NCBI RefSeq assembly: GCF_024171945.1
Contig: NZ_JAMTCR010000002.1
Location: 744,001-808,000 of the forward strand
DNA length: 64,000 nucleotides
From: Actinokineospora globicatena
GTDB taxonomy: Bacteria; Actinomycetota; Actinomycetes; Mycobacteriales; Pseudonocardiaceae
Reading direction: 5' to 3'
In this document: one piece after another, positions 18,906 to 28,833 of the stretch
How the letters are laid out: each line of letters opens with the position of its first letter
Numbering within the stretch: position 1 is the stretch's first letter
The notes under the pieces: model-generated
Told to the model about the DNA's origin: nothing
Seen by the model: only the letters and a program-made list of their open reading frames with translations
Databases searched by the model: none
Position numbers and translations under genes: made by a program

Positions 18906-20675
18906 TTACGCGACACCAACGGACAGGTAGTCGTACTGGCCGTAAGCGGTCGAGACGAAGATGTTGCTCAGCTTCTTCGGCCGCACCAGCAGCGACTTGG
19001 CGTGCACGCCCGGGAGGATGACCGCCTCTTCCATGACGCGCTTGTCGATGGCGCCCCAGTCGGCCTCGCGCTTGGACTTGTCGGTCTCGCCGATCGCCTC
19101 GTCGAGGAGCTTGTCGACGTCGGGGATGCGCACGGAGACGTTGGACGAGCCACCGGTCTCGCGGATGACCCGGCTGTCGACGATCTGCGACAGGAAGCCG
19201 AAGCCGTCGGACCAGTCGGCCTGCCAGCCGTTGAGGGCCAGACCCAGGTTGTTCGCCTTGACGTAGGGCGGGTTGCCAGCGAACTGGGAGAAGTAGTCAC
19301 CCTGCGGGAAGGCCTTCAGCGTCAGCTTGATGCCGACCCGGCCGAGGGACTGCTGCAGCGCCTCAGCGGCCGCCTTCTCCTTCGGGCGCTCGGCCCGGTA
19401 GGCGATGTTGGTCTCGAAGCCGTTGGGCTGGCCGCACTCCTGCAGCTTCGCCTTGGCCTTCTCGACGTCACCCTTGTTGTCGGCACCGGCCGGGTACAGG
19501 TCGAACTTGCTCGCACCCGGGATCTGCGGCGGGAGCAGGTTGGTCGCGATGTCGCCGCCGGAGAACGAGCCGCCGTAAGCGGTCTGGTAGCCGGTGCGGT
19601 CGGTCGCGTACTGGATGGCCTCGCGGCACGCCTTGTTGTCCAGCGGGGCCACGGTGGGCGACACGCTGGTGTACCAGAGGCGGGTGGAGGACGGGTTGTC
19701 CGCGTTGGCCTTGAGGGCCGGGTCGCCGAGCACGCGGCTCAGCGAGGCGGGCTGGACGCCGGTGCCGGTGATGTCGATGTCGAGGTCACCGGAGATGAGC
19801 CGGTTGTCGATGTCGTCGGCGTTGACGTTCATGGTGACTTCGTACTTGTCCGGCAGCGCCTTGCGGTTCGGGTCGGTCGACGCGTCCCACTTGTCGTTGC
19901 GGACCAGGGTGAAGCCCTTGTCGATCTCGTTCTTCTCGAACTTGTAGGGGCCCGTCGCGATGACGTGCTCCTTGTACTTCGCGCCGGTGTCCTTGGCCTC
20001 GGGGACCGGGGCCGTCTGCGGCATCATCGCGAAGTAGTCGAACCCACCGAAGGGCTGCTTCAGGTGGAAGATGATCGTCTGGTCGTCCGGGGTCTCGATG
20101 GCCGAGTCCGTGTTGACGTCCTTGGACTTGTACGGGCCCTTGTAGCCGTCGGGCAGGTTGAGGTAGCCCTCGAAGTACGCCGGACCGTTGGGGAAGGTCT
20201 CCTTGTCGGTCGAGCGCAGCACCGCGTACTTGACGTCCTTGGACGTGACCTCGGTGCCGTCCTCGAACTTCACGCCCTTGCGGAGCTTGTAGGTCCAGGT
20301 CTTGCCGCCGTCGCTCGGCTCGCCCAGCTTCTCGGCGAGGTCGGGCACCAGCTCGGAGGAGCCGTCGCCGGGCGCGGGCTTGAACATCACCAGCGACCGG
20401 GCGTAGGTCCGCAGGAAGTTCCAGGAGTAGCCGTAGTAGGTCTCACCCGGGTCGAGGGAGTCCCACGTACCGGCGTTGGCGACCCGGACCGTACCGCCCT
20501 TCTTGTCGGAAGGGTTGAAGATGGTCGTCATGGCCGCGTTGAAGGCTGGGGTGTTTGCGCCCCCGTTGCCCCCGGTGCTGCCGCCGTTGGAGCTCGTTCC
20601 GCCACCACAGGCGGACAGCCCCATAACGACAGCCGCGCCCGCGGCGACCGCGGTTACCAAGCGCTTGCTGTTCAT
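18906..20675 (-). CDS. oppA: oligopeptide-binding lipoprotein (SBP_bac_5 family)
   Basis: A 589-aa extracytoplasmic solute-binding protein. Signal peptide with lipobox LSAC (Cys23), a Gly/Ser/Asn-rich linker, then an SBP_bac_5 domain from about residue 60 (GGTVRVANAG, DLAEKLGEPSDGGKTWTYKLRKGVKFEDG). It captures peptides and delivers them to the OppBC permease. AAAGGG precedes the ATG by about 11 bases. The gene lies between the two permease genes (C-A-B-D-F), an unusual order. A 17-bp hairpin after the stop probably makes it the most abundant product. Confidence 0.95.
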   Translation of the reverse strand: MNSKRLVTAVAAGAAVVMGLSACGGGTSSNGGSTGGNGGANTPAFNAAMTTIFNPSDKKGGTVRVANAGTWDSLDPGETYYGYSWNFLRTYARSLVMFKPAPGDGSSELVPDLAEKLGEPSDGGKTWTYKLRKGVKFEDGTEVTSKDVKYAVLRSTDKETFPNGPAYFEGYLNLPDGYKGPYKSKDVNTDSAIETPDDQTIIFHLKQPFGGFDYFAMMPQTAPVPEAKDTGAKYKEHVIATGPYKFEKNEIDKGFTLVRNDKWDASTDPNRKALPDKYEVTMNVNADDIDNRLISGDLDIDITGTGVQPASLSRVLGDPALKANADNPSSTRLWYTSVSPTVAPLDNKACREAIQYATDRTGYQTAYGGSFSGGDIATNLLPPQIPGASKFDLYPAGADNKGDVEKAKAKLQECGQPNGFETNIAYRAERPKEKAAAEALQQSLGRVGIKLTLKAFPQGDYFSQFAGNPPYVKANNLGLALNGWQADWSDGFGFLSQIVDSRVIRETGGSSNVSVRIPDVDKLLDEAIGETDKSKREADWGAIDKRVMEEAVILPGVHAKSLLVRPKKLSNIFVSTAYGQYDYLSVGVA

Positions 20676-20725
20676 TGTGCTGTTGCACCCTTTCTTCCAG
20701 GAGCAATTCCGGGACTACAACTCAC

Positions 20726-21730
20726 CTATCGGGCACGGGGGTCGAGCGCGTCGCGCAGGCCATCGCCGAACAGGTTGAACGCGAGCACGGTCACGAAGAT
20801 GGCGAGACCGGGCCAGAGCATGAAGTGCGGCATCGTGTAGTAGCGCGACGCGTCCGAGAGCATTCCGCCCCAGGTCGCGGTCGGCGCGTTGATACCGACT
20901 CCGAGGAACGACAGAGCCGACTCGAACAGGATGTTCGTCGGGATCAGCAGCGTCGCGTAGACCAGGATCGGCGCGACGAGGTTGGGCAGCAGTTCGCGGA
21001 ACAGGATGTACGGTCCGCGCGCGCCGAGGCTGCGGGCGGCGTCGACGAACTCCCGTTCGCGCAGCGACAGCGTCTGCCCGCGCACGATGCGGCCGATGTA
21101 GGGCCAGTTGAAGAAGCCGATGATGAAGGTCAGCAGGCCGATCCGGACCATCTCCGGGGAGAGGCCGAACGCGGTGTCGGGCAGCACGCCGACCAGCGCC
21201 ATCGCGAAGACGAGCAGCGGGAAGGCGAGGAAGACGTCCATCAACCGGCTGATCAGCGTGTCGACCCAGCCGCCGAAGTAGCCCGCGATGATCCCCATGG
21301 TGGTGCCGATGACCACCGAGAGCAGCGTGGCCAGCGTCGCGATCAGCAGCGAGATCCAAGACCCGGCGAAGATGCGGGCCAGCATGTCGCGGCCGTTGAC
21401 CGGTTCGACGCCGAGCGGGTGGTCGAGCGACATGCCGCCGAAGGTGCCCTTCGGGGCCAGCGTGCCGAACTCGGTGTCGATCAGGTCCTGGTGGAAGTCG
21501 TTGGGGTGCACCACGTCGAAGACGCGGTCGAGCAGCAGAGCGGCGATCGCGACCAGGATCAGCAGGGCGATGACGATCGCACCGGCGATCGCGACCTTGT
21601 CCCGCTTGAGCCGCATCCACGCGATCTGACCGAGCGAACGCCCCTGGATCGCTTTCTTGCTCACGCCCTTGAGCGCGGCCTCCGGGTCCGCTTCCGCGGC
21701 AGAGCCGGTGACCTCTGGAGGAGCCGTCAT
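20726..21730 (-). CDS. oppC: oligopeptide ABC transporter permease C
   Basis: A 334-aa permease. An N-terminal cytoplasmic stretch of about 35 residues precedes helix 1 (IAGAIVIALLILVAIAALLLD), then the extracellular loop and five further helices. The EAA loop is DAARSLGARGPYILFRELLPNLVAPILV. HPLGVEPVNGRDMLARIFAGSWISL is the DppC-type signature. The ATG at 21728-21730 overlaps the stop of a 33-codon upstream ORF (ATGA) and lacks a good ribosome site of its own. First transporter gene of the operon. Confidence 0.92.
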   Translation of the reverse strand: MTAPPEVTGSAAEADPEAALKGVSKKAIQGRSLGQIAWMRLKRDKVAIAGAIVIALLILVAIAALLLDRVFDVVHPNDFHQDLIDTEFGTLAPKGTFGGMSLDHPLGVEPVNGRDMLARIFAGSWISLLIATLATLLSVVIGTTMGIIAGYFGGWVDTLISRLMDVFLAFPLLVFAMALVGVLPDTAFGLSPEMVRIGLLTFIIGFFNWPYIGRIVRGQTLSLREREFVDAARSLGARGPYILFRELLPNLVAPILVYATLLIPTNILFESALSFLGVGINAPTATWGGMLSDASRYYTMPHFMLWPGLAIFVTVLAFNLFGDGLRDALDPRAR

Positions 21731-21828
21731 GCCGCCGACCGTCCCCGTCCGGGCGACTGCGCGACAGATCGTGGGCGGCTCGTGTTGCCGTCCGGTCGAC
21801 CGGTTCGCGCGGATCGCTGGTAAGCCAT
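21727..21828 (-). CDS. 33-aa upstream ORF translationally coupled to oppC
   Basis: Starts at ATG 21826-21828 with a strong AGGAG 6 bases before it and ends with TGA inside the oppC start (ATGA). The product is arginine- and serine-rich (MAYQRSARTG...), without a family match. Because oppC has no good ribosome site, translation of this small ORF probably delivers ribosomes to it. It could also be a regulatory leader; no codon run suggests attenuation. Confidence 0.5.
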   Translation of the reverse strand: MAYQRSARTGRPDGNTSRPRSVAQSPGRGRSAA

Positions 21829-22038
21829 CACGCACTCCTCGTGTCCGGTTCACTGACTCCGGGATCTCACCGTGTGGTGGCCGACCATAGCCGCTCAGAT
21901 CACCATCCCTTAGCTACGGGAGGTCACGATCCGGCCAACTGCCATACACAGAATCACCGGTACGCGACTGAAAAGACACGCAGAGTGAGACTCGGCCCGG
22001 ATTTGTCCGCTGAACGGACGGACGAGGGACGTGACCGG

Positions 22039-22614
22039 TCACACGGACGCCATGATCGTCGCGCGCCCCGCGGTCCCGTCGACGGCGTACCAGCCCGCCT
22101 CGAATGCCTGCCAGCGCAGCAGTTCCGCCCGCGCGGCGGCGCCGTCGCGGGCGACCGCGCGTTCCAGGCGGCGCACGGGGTCGGCGAGCTCGCACCAGAT
22201 CAGCGCGGACAGTGACGGCGTGATCGATCTGCGGCCCGAGGAGACCCCCTCGACCAGCAGCGTCGCGGGCACCGGGACGTCGACCCAGTCGCCGGGCACC
22301 GGCTCGCCGTTCACCCACTGTGTTCGGCGGTATCGACCGGGTCGCCCTGCCCCGAGCGGGTGGAATACACCGGTTTCCAGCCTCGGCCACCACGCGATCG
22401 GGTCGTCCCAGGTCGCGAAGTCGTCGGTAGAGACGAGCCAGGAATCGGGCAAGTGGGCCGCCAGCGCGGCGGCGTAGGTGCTCTTCCCCGAGCCGGATGG
22501 ACCATCGATGGCGACCAACCGGACCCCGCCGAGCCTCGGTGCGGTGGCGCGAACGGCGGCGGCGACGGCCTTCACCCCTGCCGGATGACCCCTATCCCGT
22601 TCCCAGTCATCCAC
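22039..22614 (-). CDS. P-loop kinase of the uridine-kinase-like family
   Basis: A 191-aa cytoplasmic protein. Walker A is GPSGSGKST near residues 38-46, preceded by VRLVAID. STDDFATWDDP resembles the DDFY lid region of uridine kinases, and LLVEGVSSGRRSI the Walker-B-like strand. It probably phosphorylates a small molecule, but this branch of the family has no assigned substrate known to me. It lies 43 bp downstream of recR on the same strand and may share the ybaB-recR transcript. Confidence 0.75.
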   Translation of the reverse strand: MDDWERDRGHPAGVKAVAAAVRATAPRLGGVRLVAIDGPSGSGKSTYAAALAAHLPDSWLVSTDDFATWDDPIAWWPRLETGVFHPLGAGRPGRYRRTQWVNGEPVPGDWVDVPVPATLLVEGVSSGRRSITPSLSALIWCELADPVRRLERAVARDGAAARAELLRWQAFEAGWYAVDGTAGRATIMASV

Positions 22615-22657
22615 AGTATTGCGAGCTCAAGACGATCACTGCATCCTCTGTGGACAG

Positions 22658-23254
22658 TTAAACCGTTCGCCTGCCGGACAGCGCCCTGCCCAGGGTCAGC
22701 TCGTCGGCGAACTCCAGGTCGCCACCCATCGGCAGGCCGGAGGCGAGCCGGGTGACGGTCAGGCCGGGGAAGTCGCGCAGCATCCGCACCAGGTAGGTGG
22801 CGGTCGCCTCGCCCTCGGTGTTCGGGTCCATCGCCAGGATGACCTCGGTGATCTCCTGGGCGGAGATCCGCGACAGCAGCTGCCGGATGCGCAGCTGCTC
22901 GGGTCCGACGCCGGAGAGCGGGTCCAGCGCGCCGCCGAGCACGTGGTAGCGGCCCTTGAACTCGCGGGTGCGCTCGATCGCGAGCACGTCCTTGGGCTCC
23001 TCGACCACGCACACCGCGGTCGGGTCCCGGCGCGCGTCGCGGCAGATGCGGCAGGTGGTCTCCTCGGAGACGTTGCCGCAGACGTCGCAGAAGACGACGC
23101 CCTCCTTGACCTTCTGCAGCGCGTCCTGCAACCGGCCGACATCAGCCGGTTCGGCGGCCAGCAGGTGGAAGGCGATCCGCTGGGCGCTCTTGGGACCGAC
23201 CCCGGGCAGCCTGCCCAGCTCGTCGATCAGATCCTGGACCGGTCCCTCGTACAC
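22658..23254 (-). CDS. recR: recombination mediator protein RecR
   Basis: With RecF and RecO, loads RecA onto gapped DNA. 198 aa, standard length. Helix-hairpin-helix [17 protein letters not shown], a C4 zinc finger (Cys56, 59, 68, 71) and a Toprim domain (VCVVEEPKD ... [17 protein letters not shown]). The GTG start at 23252-23254 is 7 bp after the ybaB stop, so the two form an operon. The order recR-ybaB beside an amidase gene matches Rv3715c-Rv3717. Confidence 0.97.
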   Translation of the reverse strand: MYEGPVQDLIDELGRLPGVGPKSAQRIAFHLLAAEPADVGRLQDALQKVKEGVVFCDVCGNVSEETTCRICRDARRDPTAVCVVEEPKDVLAIERTREFKGRYHVLGGALDPLSGVGPEQLRIRQLLSRISAQEITEVILAMDPNTEGEATATYLVRMLRDFPGLTVTRLASGLPMGGDLEFADELTLGRALSGRRTV

Positions 23255-23261
23255 CCGTCCC

Positions 23262-23603
23262 TCACAGCCCCGGCAGGCCGAGGCCGCCGCCGCCGAGCCC
23301 GCCCGCGAGCGGACCCATCTTCTCCTCGGCCAGGCGCTGGGCGTTGTTGCCCGCGTCCCGCACCGCGGCGACGACCAGGTCGGCCAGCGTCTCGGTGTCG
23401 TCCGGGTCGACCACCTTCGGGTCGATCACCAGGGCCTTGAGCTCACCGGCACCGGACACCGTCGCGGTCACCAGACCACCACCGGAGGTGCCGGTGACCT
23501 CGGCGTCGGCCAGTTCCTGCTGGGCGGAGAGCAGTTGTTCCTGCATCTTCTGCGCCTGCGCCAGGATCGCCTGCATGTCGGGTGCGCCGCCTCCGGGAAA
23601 CAC
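23262..23603 (-). CDS. YbaB/EbfC family nucleoid-associated protein
   Basis: A 113-aa small DNA-binding dimer: [25 protein letters not shown] then a beta sheet with [28 protein letters not shown]. The tail is unusually glycine-rich ([17 protein letters not shown]). The GTG start at 23601-23603 is preferred over an internal ATG nine codons later, because GAGAGGGG precedes it and the family often begins with a short PGG-x-PDM segment. It helps organise DNA and is always near recR. Confidence 0.92.
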   Translation of the reverse strand: MFPGGGAPDMQAILAQAQKMQEQLLSAQQELADAEVTGTSGGGLVTATVSGAGELKALVIDPKVVDPDDTETLADLVVAAVRDAGNNAQRLAEEKMGPLAGGLGGGGLGLPGL

Positions 23604-23674
23604 CGCGGCCCCTCTCGTCTTGGGTTGGTGCCATACCCAGCTTAGAGGGCCGCGCACTGTGGCATCGTGGGCCC

Positions 23675-24562
23675 GTGCTGAGACGACGTGCCGGACTGGC
23701 GTTCGGCTGTGTGCTCGCTGTTGTGCTGTCTGCTTGCGGCGGGGAGGAGCCCGTTCCAGCGCAGACCTTGGGGACCACTTCGGTAGCCCCAACGACCACC
23801 ACGACTACTACCTCTATTACGTCGACTACGACTCCGCCACCATCTACAACCACGACCACCACCACCACGACCAAGGCGCCGACCACGACCACCAAGCCGG
23901 TGAAGGCCGTTCCCGGTGGCAAGGTCGTAGTGCTCGACCCGGGGCACAACGGCGGCAATGCCAGCCACGCGGCCGAGATCAACCGGCTGGTCCCGGCGGG
24001 TAGGGGTCGGTCCAAGCCGTGCAACACCACCGGTACCGCTACCGGGAACGGTTACGCCGAGCACGCCTTCACCTGGGATCTAGCCATGAGGGTGCGTGAC
24101 GCGTTGACCGCGCGCGGCGTCAAGGTAGTGCTGACCAGGCCGGACAACACGGGTGTCGGCCCCTGCGTCGACCGGCGCGCGGCGATCGGCAACGACTCCG
24201 GCGCGGACGCCGTGGTGTCGCTGCACGCGGACGGCTCGACCACGGCGGGAGCCCACGGCTTCCACATCGCCTACTCGGCTCCCCCGCTCAACGACGCCCA
24301 GGGCGAGCCGTCGCTGCGGCTGGCCAGGTCCCTGCGCGACGGCATGGTCGCGGCCGGTCTGGCGACGTCCACCTACATCGGGAAGCAGGGCCTGTCCCCG
24401 CGCGACGACCTCGGCGGGTTGAACCTGTCGACCCGTCCCGCGGCGCTCGTCGAGTGCGGCAACATGCGCGACCCGGCGGAGGCGGCAGTCCTATCGAGTG
24501 CGGCGGGCAGGCAGCGCTATGCAGACGCGATCGCGAACGGGGTCCTCGGGTACCTGGGCTGA
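23675..24562 (+). CDS. lipoprotein N-acetylmuramoyl-L-alanine amidase (Amidase_3)
   Basis: A 295-aa zinc amidase that cleaves the bond between N-acetylmuramic acid and the stem peptide of peptidoglycan. Lipobox LSAC (Cys21), then a threonine/proline-rich wall-spanning linker of about 50 residues, then Amidase_3. Zinc ligands are visible: His in DPGHNGG, Glu in [10 protein letters not shown] and His in SLHADG; ECGNM carries the catalytic Glu. M. tuberculosis Rv3717 (Ami1) is in the same place but lacks the long linker. The GTG start at 23675 has no ribosome site, so the transcript may be leaderless. Confidence 0.92.
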   Translation: MLRRRAGLAFGCVLAVVLSACGGEEPVPAQTLGTTSVAPTTTTTTTSITSTTTPPPSTTTTTTTTTKAPTTTTKPVKAVPGGKVVVLDPGHNGGNASHAAEINRLVPAGRGRSKPCNTTGTATGNGYAEHAFTWDLAMRVRDALTARGVKVVLTRPDNTGVGPCVDRRAAIGNDSGADAVVSLHADGSTTAGAHGFHIAYSAPPLNDAQGEPSLRLARSLRDGMVAAGLATSTYIGKQGLSPRDDLGGLNLSTRPAALVECGNMRDPAEAAVLSSAAGRQRYADAIANGVLGYLG

Positions 24563-24586
24563 CTCTCCTGTGACAAGGTGGAGATC

Positions 24587-25483
24587 ATGTCCGGGATGCG
24601 GGTGCTCGACGTCGACGAGCAGGAGCGGTTGCTGATCGCGCTGTCCGATGCCGACCAGGTCCGCCTGGTCGAGGTCGACGCCAAGGGCAAGAGCCGGGAG
24701 CTGGCGGTGGTCCCCGAGGCCACCACCGCGCGGTACCTGCCCGGCGAGCGCAAAGTCGTGGTGCAGCACGGGACCCCGGCGCGGCTGTCGCTGGTCCGGG
24801 TGGGCGGCAAGCTCACCCCGCTGGTCGGTTCGGCCGACCACGCCAACGAGCTCCTCGGCGTCCTACCCGGCCGGATCGTGTACCGCACCAACAGGAAGCA
24901 CCGGCTGCTCTACAGCGTTGTCATCCGCAACGTCCTCGTGGGCGAGGAGCAGGCCGTCTACGACCGCGGCGGCGCTGTCATCGAATCGGCGGTCAGCCCC
25001 AACAGCCGCTACATCGCGATTCGCTTGCCCCGCAAGCTGGTCCTGGTCGACACCATGCCGGTCACCGAGGATGACCACGTCCGGCTGATCTCCCCCGAAC
25101 CCGCGACCCGCGGACGGGTGAACCTGCGCTGGCTGCCGGACTCCACGCGGTTGACGGCGGTGGAGTACGAGGCCGAGTCGGCCCGCGTGGTCCGCTACGA
25201 CGTGGCCAGCGAGAGCTGGCACCCGCTGGTGGTGTCGCTCGACCCGACCGCCCAGGGCTGGACCGCGCCGGACGGGCGCCGGGTGGCGGTGGCCGTGGGC
25301 AACGAGCTGTCGTTCTACCAGGCCGACAACGGCCGGTTCCTCCGCTCCGCGACGATCGACGGCGAGATCGCGGACTTCCTCTGGTCCCCCGACTCGCGCA
25401 CCGTGGCGCTGCGCACGGCCACCGGGGAGAACGCCGTGGTGCAGGCGGAATCCGCGGCCGTCCGCCAGGTGCGGGTGTCCTGA
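24587..25483 (+). CDS. beta-propeller protein (WD40/TolB-like), cytoplasmic
   Basis: A 298-aa protein made of short beta-strand repeats such as GMRVLDVDEQERLLIALSD, SAVSPNSRYIAIRL and IADFLWSPDSRTVALRT, typical of TolB/WD40-like propellers. No signal peptide or enzyme motif. The ATG at 24587 is preferred over a GTG three codons upstream, since AAGGTGGAG is then correctly spaced. It follows the amidase by 24 bp and ends 1 bp from the dnaX stop on the other strand. Probably a scaffold or binding protein; role unknown. Confidence 0.7.
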   Translation: MSGMRVLDVDEQERLLIALSDADQVRLVEVDAKGKSRELAVVPEATTARYLPGERKVVVQHGTPARLSLVRVGGKLTPLVGSADHANELLGVLPGRIVYRTNRKHRLLYSVVIRNVLVGEEQAVYDRGGAVIESAVSPNSRYIAIRLPRKLVLVDTMPVTEDDHVRLISPEPATRGRVNLRWLPDSTRLTAVEYEAESARVVRYDVASESWHPLVVSLDPTAQGWTAPDGRRVAVAVGNELSFYQADNGRFLRSATIDGEIADFLWSPDSRTVALRTATGENAVVQAESAAVRQVRVS

Positions 25484-25484
25484 C

Positions 25485-27488
25485 CTACTCGACCGGGCGC
25501 GCGCCGAGGGTGTCGGCGAGGAGCTTGAGCATGACGGCCTCCGGGTCCTGCTGACGCGTCGAGGCGTCGTTGGGGTCCGGCTTGACGGCCGCCTGGGCCA
25601 TCATCTCCTCTTCGTCCTCCGGCTCCGGCGGGAGATCGGGCTCCGGCGGCTCGGGCGGGGGGATCTCGTCGGCCGGTGTGGCGGTGGCCGGTGGCTGGAC
25701 CTGGCGCCGGGGCGGCTCGTAGCTGCGGGCGGGCTCCGCGGCCGGTCGCGCCGGGCGGGGTGCCTGCGCGGCCGCGCCTGGCTCGGCGTGCACGCAGCGG
25801 ACCTGCCAACGTCCGCCGAGGACGGTGCCCAGGGCCTGGGCGATGGCGTCGGCGTTGCGCGGGTCGCCGAGGCGGCGGGCCAGCGGGGCGGCGGGGTGCG
25901 CGATCACCACGGTCTCGCCCTCGACCGACTGGACGGTCGCGTTGGTCAGCATCGCCTCGGTGCTGCGGCTGGTCGAGCGGACGACCGTGAGCAGCTCCGG
26001 CCAGACGCGGCGGATGGCGGCGGCGTCCAGCGCGCCCGGGGCGCCTGGCTCGACCGGCTGCGGCGCGGGTTCGGGCACGGGCTCAGGTGCGGGCTCGGCG
26101 GCACGCGGCGGCTCGGGCGTCCGCACAGGTTCCGGGGCACGCGCAGGAGTCCGCGCGGGCTCGGGGGCTCGCGGCGGTTCCGCGGCTCGCGGGGGCTCGG
26201 GGGCAGGCTCCGGGGTGCGCGCCGGCTGCGCGGGGCGGGCGGGCTGCGCGGGCTCGGCGGCGCGCTGGGACGGTCGAGTCGCGACCGGGCGGGCCGGGGC
26301 GTCGGCGACGGGCGCGGCGGAGAGCCTGCGCTCCATCTGCTCCAAGCGCTGCAAGACAGCCGAGTCGGCCGCCGCGTCCGTTGGCACCGCTCCAGGTAGG
26401 AGCATCCGGGCGCACAACAGCTCTAGCAGCAGCCTGGGCGCGGTAGCACCACGCATCTCGACCAGTCCGGTGTGCACGATCTCGGCGTACCGGGCCAGGG
26501 TGGCGGCGCCGAGCCGTTCGGCCTGCCCGACCATGCGGCCGAGTTCGTCCTCCGGCGCGTTGACCAGACCCCGGGTGGCCGCGTCCGGCACCGCGCGGAT
26601 CAGAACCAGGTCGCGCAGCCGGTCAAGCAGGTCGGAGGCGAAGCGGCGCGGGTCGTGACCGGCCTCGACCAAGCGGTCGACCGTGCTGTAGACCGCCGAC
26701 GCGTCGCCAGCGCCGAGACCGTCGACCATGTCGTCGATGAGGGCCACGTCGGTCACGCCGAGCAGCGACACCGCGCGCTCGTAGGTGACGCCCTCGGGGC
26801 CCGCACCGGCGAGCAGCTGGTCGAGCACCGACTGGGTGTCGCGGGCCGAACCGCCGCCCGCCCGGATGACCAGCGGGAAGACCGCAGGCTCGACCTTGGC
26901 GTTCTCCGCGGCGCAGTTGCGCTCCAGCAGCTCGCGCATGGAGCTGGGCGGGATCAGCCGGAACGGGTAGTGGTGGGTCCGCGACCGGATGGTCGGCAGC
27001 ACCTTGTCCGGCTCGGTGGTCGCGAAGATGAAGACGAGGTGCTCCGGCGGCTCCTCGACGATCTTGAGCAGCGCGTTGAAGCCCTGGGTGGTGACCATGT
27101 GCGCCTCGTCGACGATGAACACCCGGTAGAGGGAGTTCGCCGGGGCGAAGAAGGCCCGGTCGCGCAGCTCGCGGGCGTCGTCGACACCACCGTGGCTGGC
27201 CGCGTCGAGCTCGACGACGTCGACCGTGCCGGGGCCGTTGGGGGCGAGCCCGATGCACGAGTCGCACACGCCGCACGGCTCGTCGGTCGGCCCCTTGGCG
27301 CAGTTGAGCGACCTGGCCAGGATGCGCGCACTGGAGGTCTTGCCGCAGCCGCGCGGCCCGGAGAAGAGGTAGGCGTGGTTGACCCGACCCGCCGCCAGCG
27401 CCGTGCGCAGCGGGATCGTGACGTGTTCCTGTCCGACGACCTCGGCGAAGGTCGCCGGCCGGTACTTGCGGTAGAGGGCGAGCGCCAC
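25485..27488 (-). CDS. dnaX: DNA polymerase III subunit gamma/tau
   Basis: Clamp-loader ATPase of the replicase. 667 aa. Walker A GPRGCGKT at 44-51, four zinc-binding cysteines ([18 protein letters not shown]), DEAH box in [11 protein letters not shown] and the SRC motif in [10 protein letters not shown]. After residue about 370 comes a long Pro/Ala/Glu-rich linker (repeated PEP, TPEP and APEP) and a tau C-terminal domain ending near GARPVE. The GTG start at 27486-27488 begins the conserved ALYRKYRP. There is no need for a frameshift, because a full-length tau is encoded. Confidence 0.97.
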   Translation of the reverse strand: MALALYRKYRPATFAEVVGQEHVTIPLRTALAAGRVNHAYLFSGPRGCGKTSSARILARSLNCAKGPTDEPCGVCDSCIGLAPNGPGTVDVVELDAASHGGVDDARELRDRAFFAPANSLYRVFIVDEAHMVTTQGFNALLKIVEEPPEHLVFIFATTEPDKVLPTIRSRTHHYPFRLIPPSSMRELLERNCAAENAKVEPAVFPLVIRAGGGSARDTQSVLDQLLAGAGPEGVTYERAVSLLGVTDVALIDDMVDGLGAGDASAVYSTVDRLVEAGHDPRRFASDLLDRLRDLVLIRAVPDAATRGLVNAPEDELGRMVGQAERLGAATLARYAEIVHTGLVEMRGATAPRLLLELLCARMLLPGAVPTDAAADSAVLQRLEQMERRLSAAPVADAPARPVATRPSQRAAEPAQPARPAQPARTPEPAPEPPRAAEPPRAPEPARTPARAPEPVRTPEPPRAAEPAPEPVPEPAPQPVEPGAPGALDAAAIRRVWPELLTVVRSTSRSTEAMLTNATVQSVEGETVVIAHPAAPLARRLGDPRNADAIAQALGTVLGGRWQVRCVHAEPGAAAQAPRPARPAAEPARSYEPPRRQVQPPATATPADEIPPPEPPEPDLPPEPEDEEEMMAQAAVKPDPNDASTRQQDPEAVMLKLLADTLGARPVE

Positions 27489-27556
27489 GCCGCGACACTA
27501 CCGGTCGGCACCGACACCCCGGGAATCCGACCGCCCCCGGCCGCGTTGGTCGGTAC

Positions 27557-28564
27557 GTGCCTATCCCGTACTCGGTCCTCGACCTCGCCCCGGTGGCCAG
27601 TGGCTCATCGGAGACCACGGCGCTGCGCAACAGCCTCGACCTCGCCAGGACCACCGAGCGGCTCGGGTACCACCGGTACTGGGTCGCCGAGCACCACAAC
27701 ATGCCGGGCATCGCCAGCTCCGCGCCCGCGGTGCTGCTCGCGCACATCGCCATGGCCACCGAGCACATCCGCGTCGGCTCCGGCGGGGTGATGCTGCCCA
27801 ACCACGCGCCGCTGGTGGTGGCCGAGCAGTTCGGCATGCTGGAGGCGCTGCACCCGGGTCGGGTCGACCTGGGCATCGGGCGGGCGCCCGGCACGGACCA
27901 GGTGACGGCGCGGGCGCTGCGGCGCACGGAGGGTTCGCTGTCGGCGGACGACTTCCCCGAACAGCTCATCGAGTTGGCGAACTACTTCACCGGTCGTGAC
28001 TCGAACGGGGTCACGGCCGTACCCGCATTGGGCAACCAGCCCACGATCTGGTTGTTGGGCTCCAGCGGCTACAGCGCCCAAGCGGCCGGGTACCTCGGAC
28101 TGCCGTTCGCGTTCGCTCACCACTTCAGCTCGGAGAACACGCTCCCGGCGCTAGAGCTGTACCGGGAGAAGTTCAAGCCGTCGGCCGTCTTGTCCCAGCC
28201 GTACTCGATGATCGCGGTGAACGTGGTCTGCGCGGAGGACGACGAGACCGCGGTGCGCCTGGCTGAGCCCGCCGCGCTGCAGTTCCTCCAGCTGCGCAAG
28301 GGGTCGCCGGGGCGCCTGCCCTCACCGGAGGAGACCGCCGCGTACCCGTACACCGACCTGGACCGGCACTTCATCGCGGAGCGGATGTCCAGCCAGATCG
28401 TCGGCGGGCCGGAGACGGTGCGGGCGCGCATCGATGACCTGCTGGCCAGGACCGGGGTGCAGGAGCTGATGATCACCACGAGCGTGTTCGACCACGCGGA
28501 CCGGGTGCGCAGCTACGAGCGGGTGGCCGAGATCGTGGGACTGGCACCGGCGCAGGCGGCGTAA
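27557..28564 (+). CDS. LLM-class flavin-dependent oxidoreductase (luciferase-like)
   Basis: A 335-aa bacterial-luciferase-like TIM-barrel enzyme. [14 protein letters not shown] at the N-terminus, [63 protein letters not shown] and the FMN-binding [11 protein letters not shown] are characteristic of the MsnO8 subgroup. It uses reduced FMN or F420-like cofactors; the substrate is not known. GTG start at 27557. Divergent from dnaX (68 bp). Confidence 0.9.
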   Translation: MPIPYSVLDLAPVASGSSETTALRNSLDLARTTERLGYHRYWVAEHHNMPGIASSAPAVLLAHIAMATEHIRVGSGGVMLPNHAPLVVAEQFGMLEALHPGRVDLGIGRAPGTDQVTARALRRTEGSLSADDFPEQLIELANYFTGRDSNGVTAVPALGNQPTIWLLGSSGYSAQAAGYLGLPFAFAHHFSSENTLPALELYREKFKPSAVLSQPYSMIAVNVVCAEDDETAVRLAEPAALQFLQLRKGSPGRLPSPEETAAYPYTDLDRHFIAERMSSQIVGGPETVRARIDDLLARTGVQELMITTSVFDHADRVRSYERVAEIVGLAPAQAA

Positions 28565-28573
28565 GAGACGAAA

Positions 28574-28664
28574 GGGGACCCCGCGCACCTGCCAGAGCCC
28601 GCTTATCCTTGCTGCCTTCCGGCCCTGGGGAGGTTCGCGAGATGAACACCGCGCGGGGTCCTCG
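28574..28664 (-). ncRNA. ffs: signal recognition particle RNA, small bacterial type (4.5S-like)
   Basis: Minus-strand hairpin RNA of about 91 nt. The conserved apical domain reads CCAGGGCCGGAAGGCAGCAA, with the GGAA tetraloop and the symmetric-loop bases (AGCA) that bind Ffh. The outer helix pairs GGACCCCGCGC with GCGCGGGGTCC. A -10 box TACACT lies at 28668-28673, and the 3' end runs into TTT after the helix. With Ffh and FtsY it targets membrane proteins to the translocon. Same neighbourhood as in M. tuberculosis (near dnaX). The ends are accurate to a few bases. Confidence 0.93.
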
Positions 28665-28833
28665 GCAAGTGTAGCGGGACACGGCCCGCGCCACCGCCGC
28701 CGGGGCAGGACTCCCGCCTGCCGCACCGGACAACACCTGGACAACTGCCCGGTTGGGGTGTGATTCAGCCCACGGTTGCCCGCTTGGCGGCGGTACCCTG
28801 TACGCCCTGAGGGCGACCCAACGGGAGCAGGGC

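Noticed and set aside
19002-20840. 612-codon plus-strand frame across oppA
   Set aside because: Antisense shadow of oppA, with repetitive Val/Leu/Gly/Arg composition and no ribosome site.
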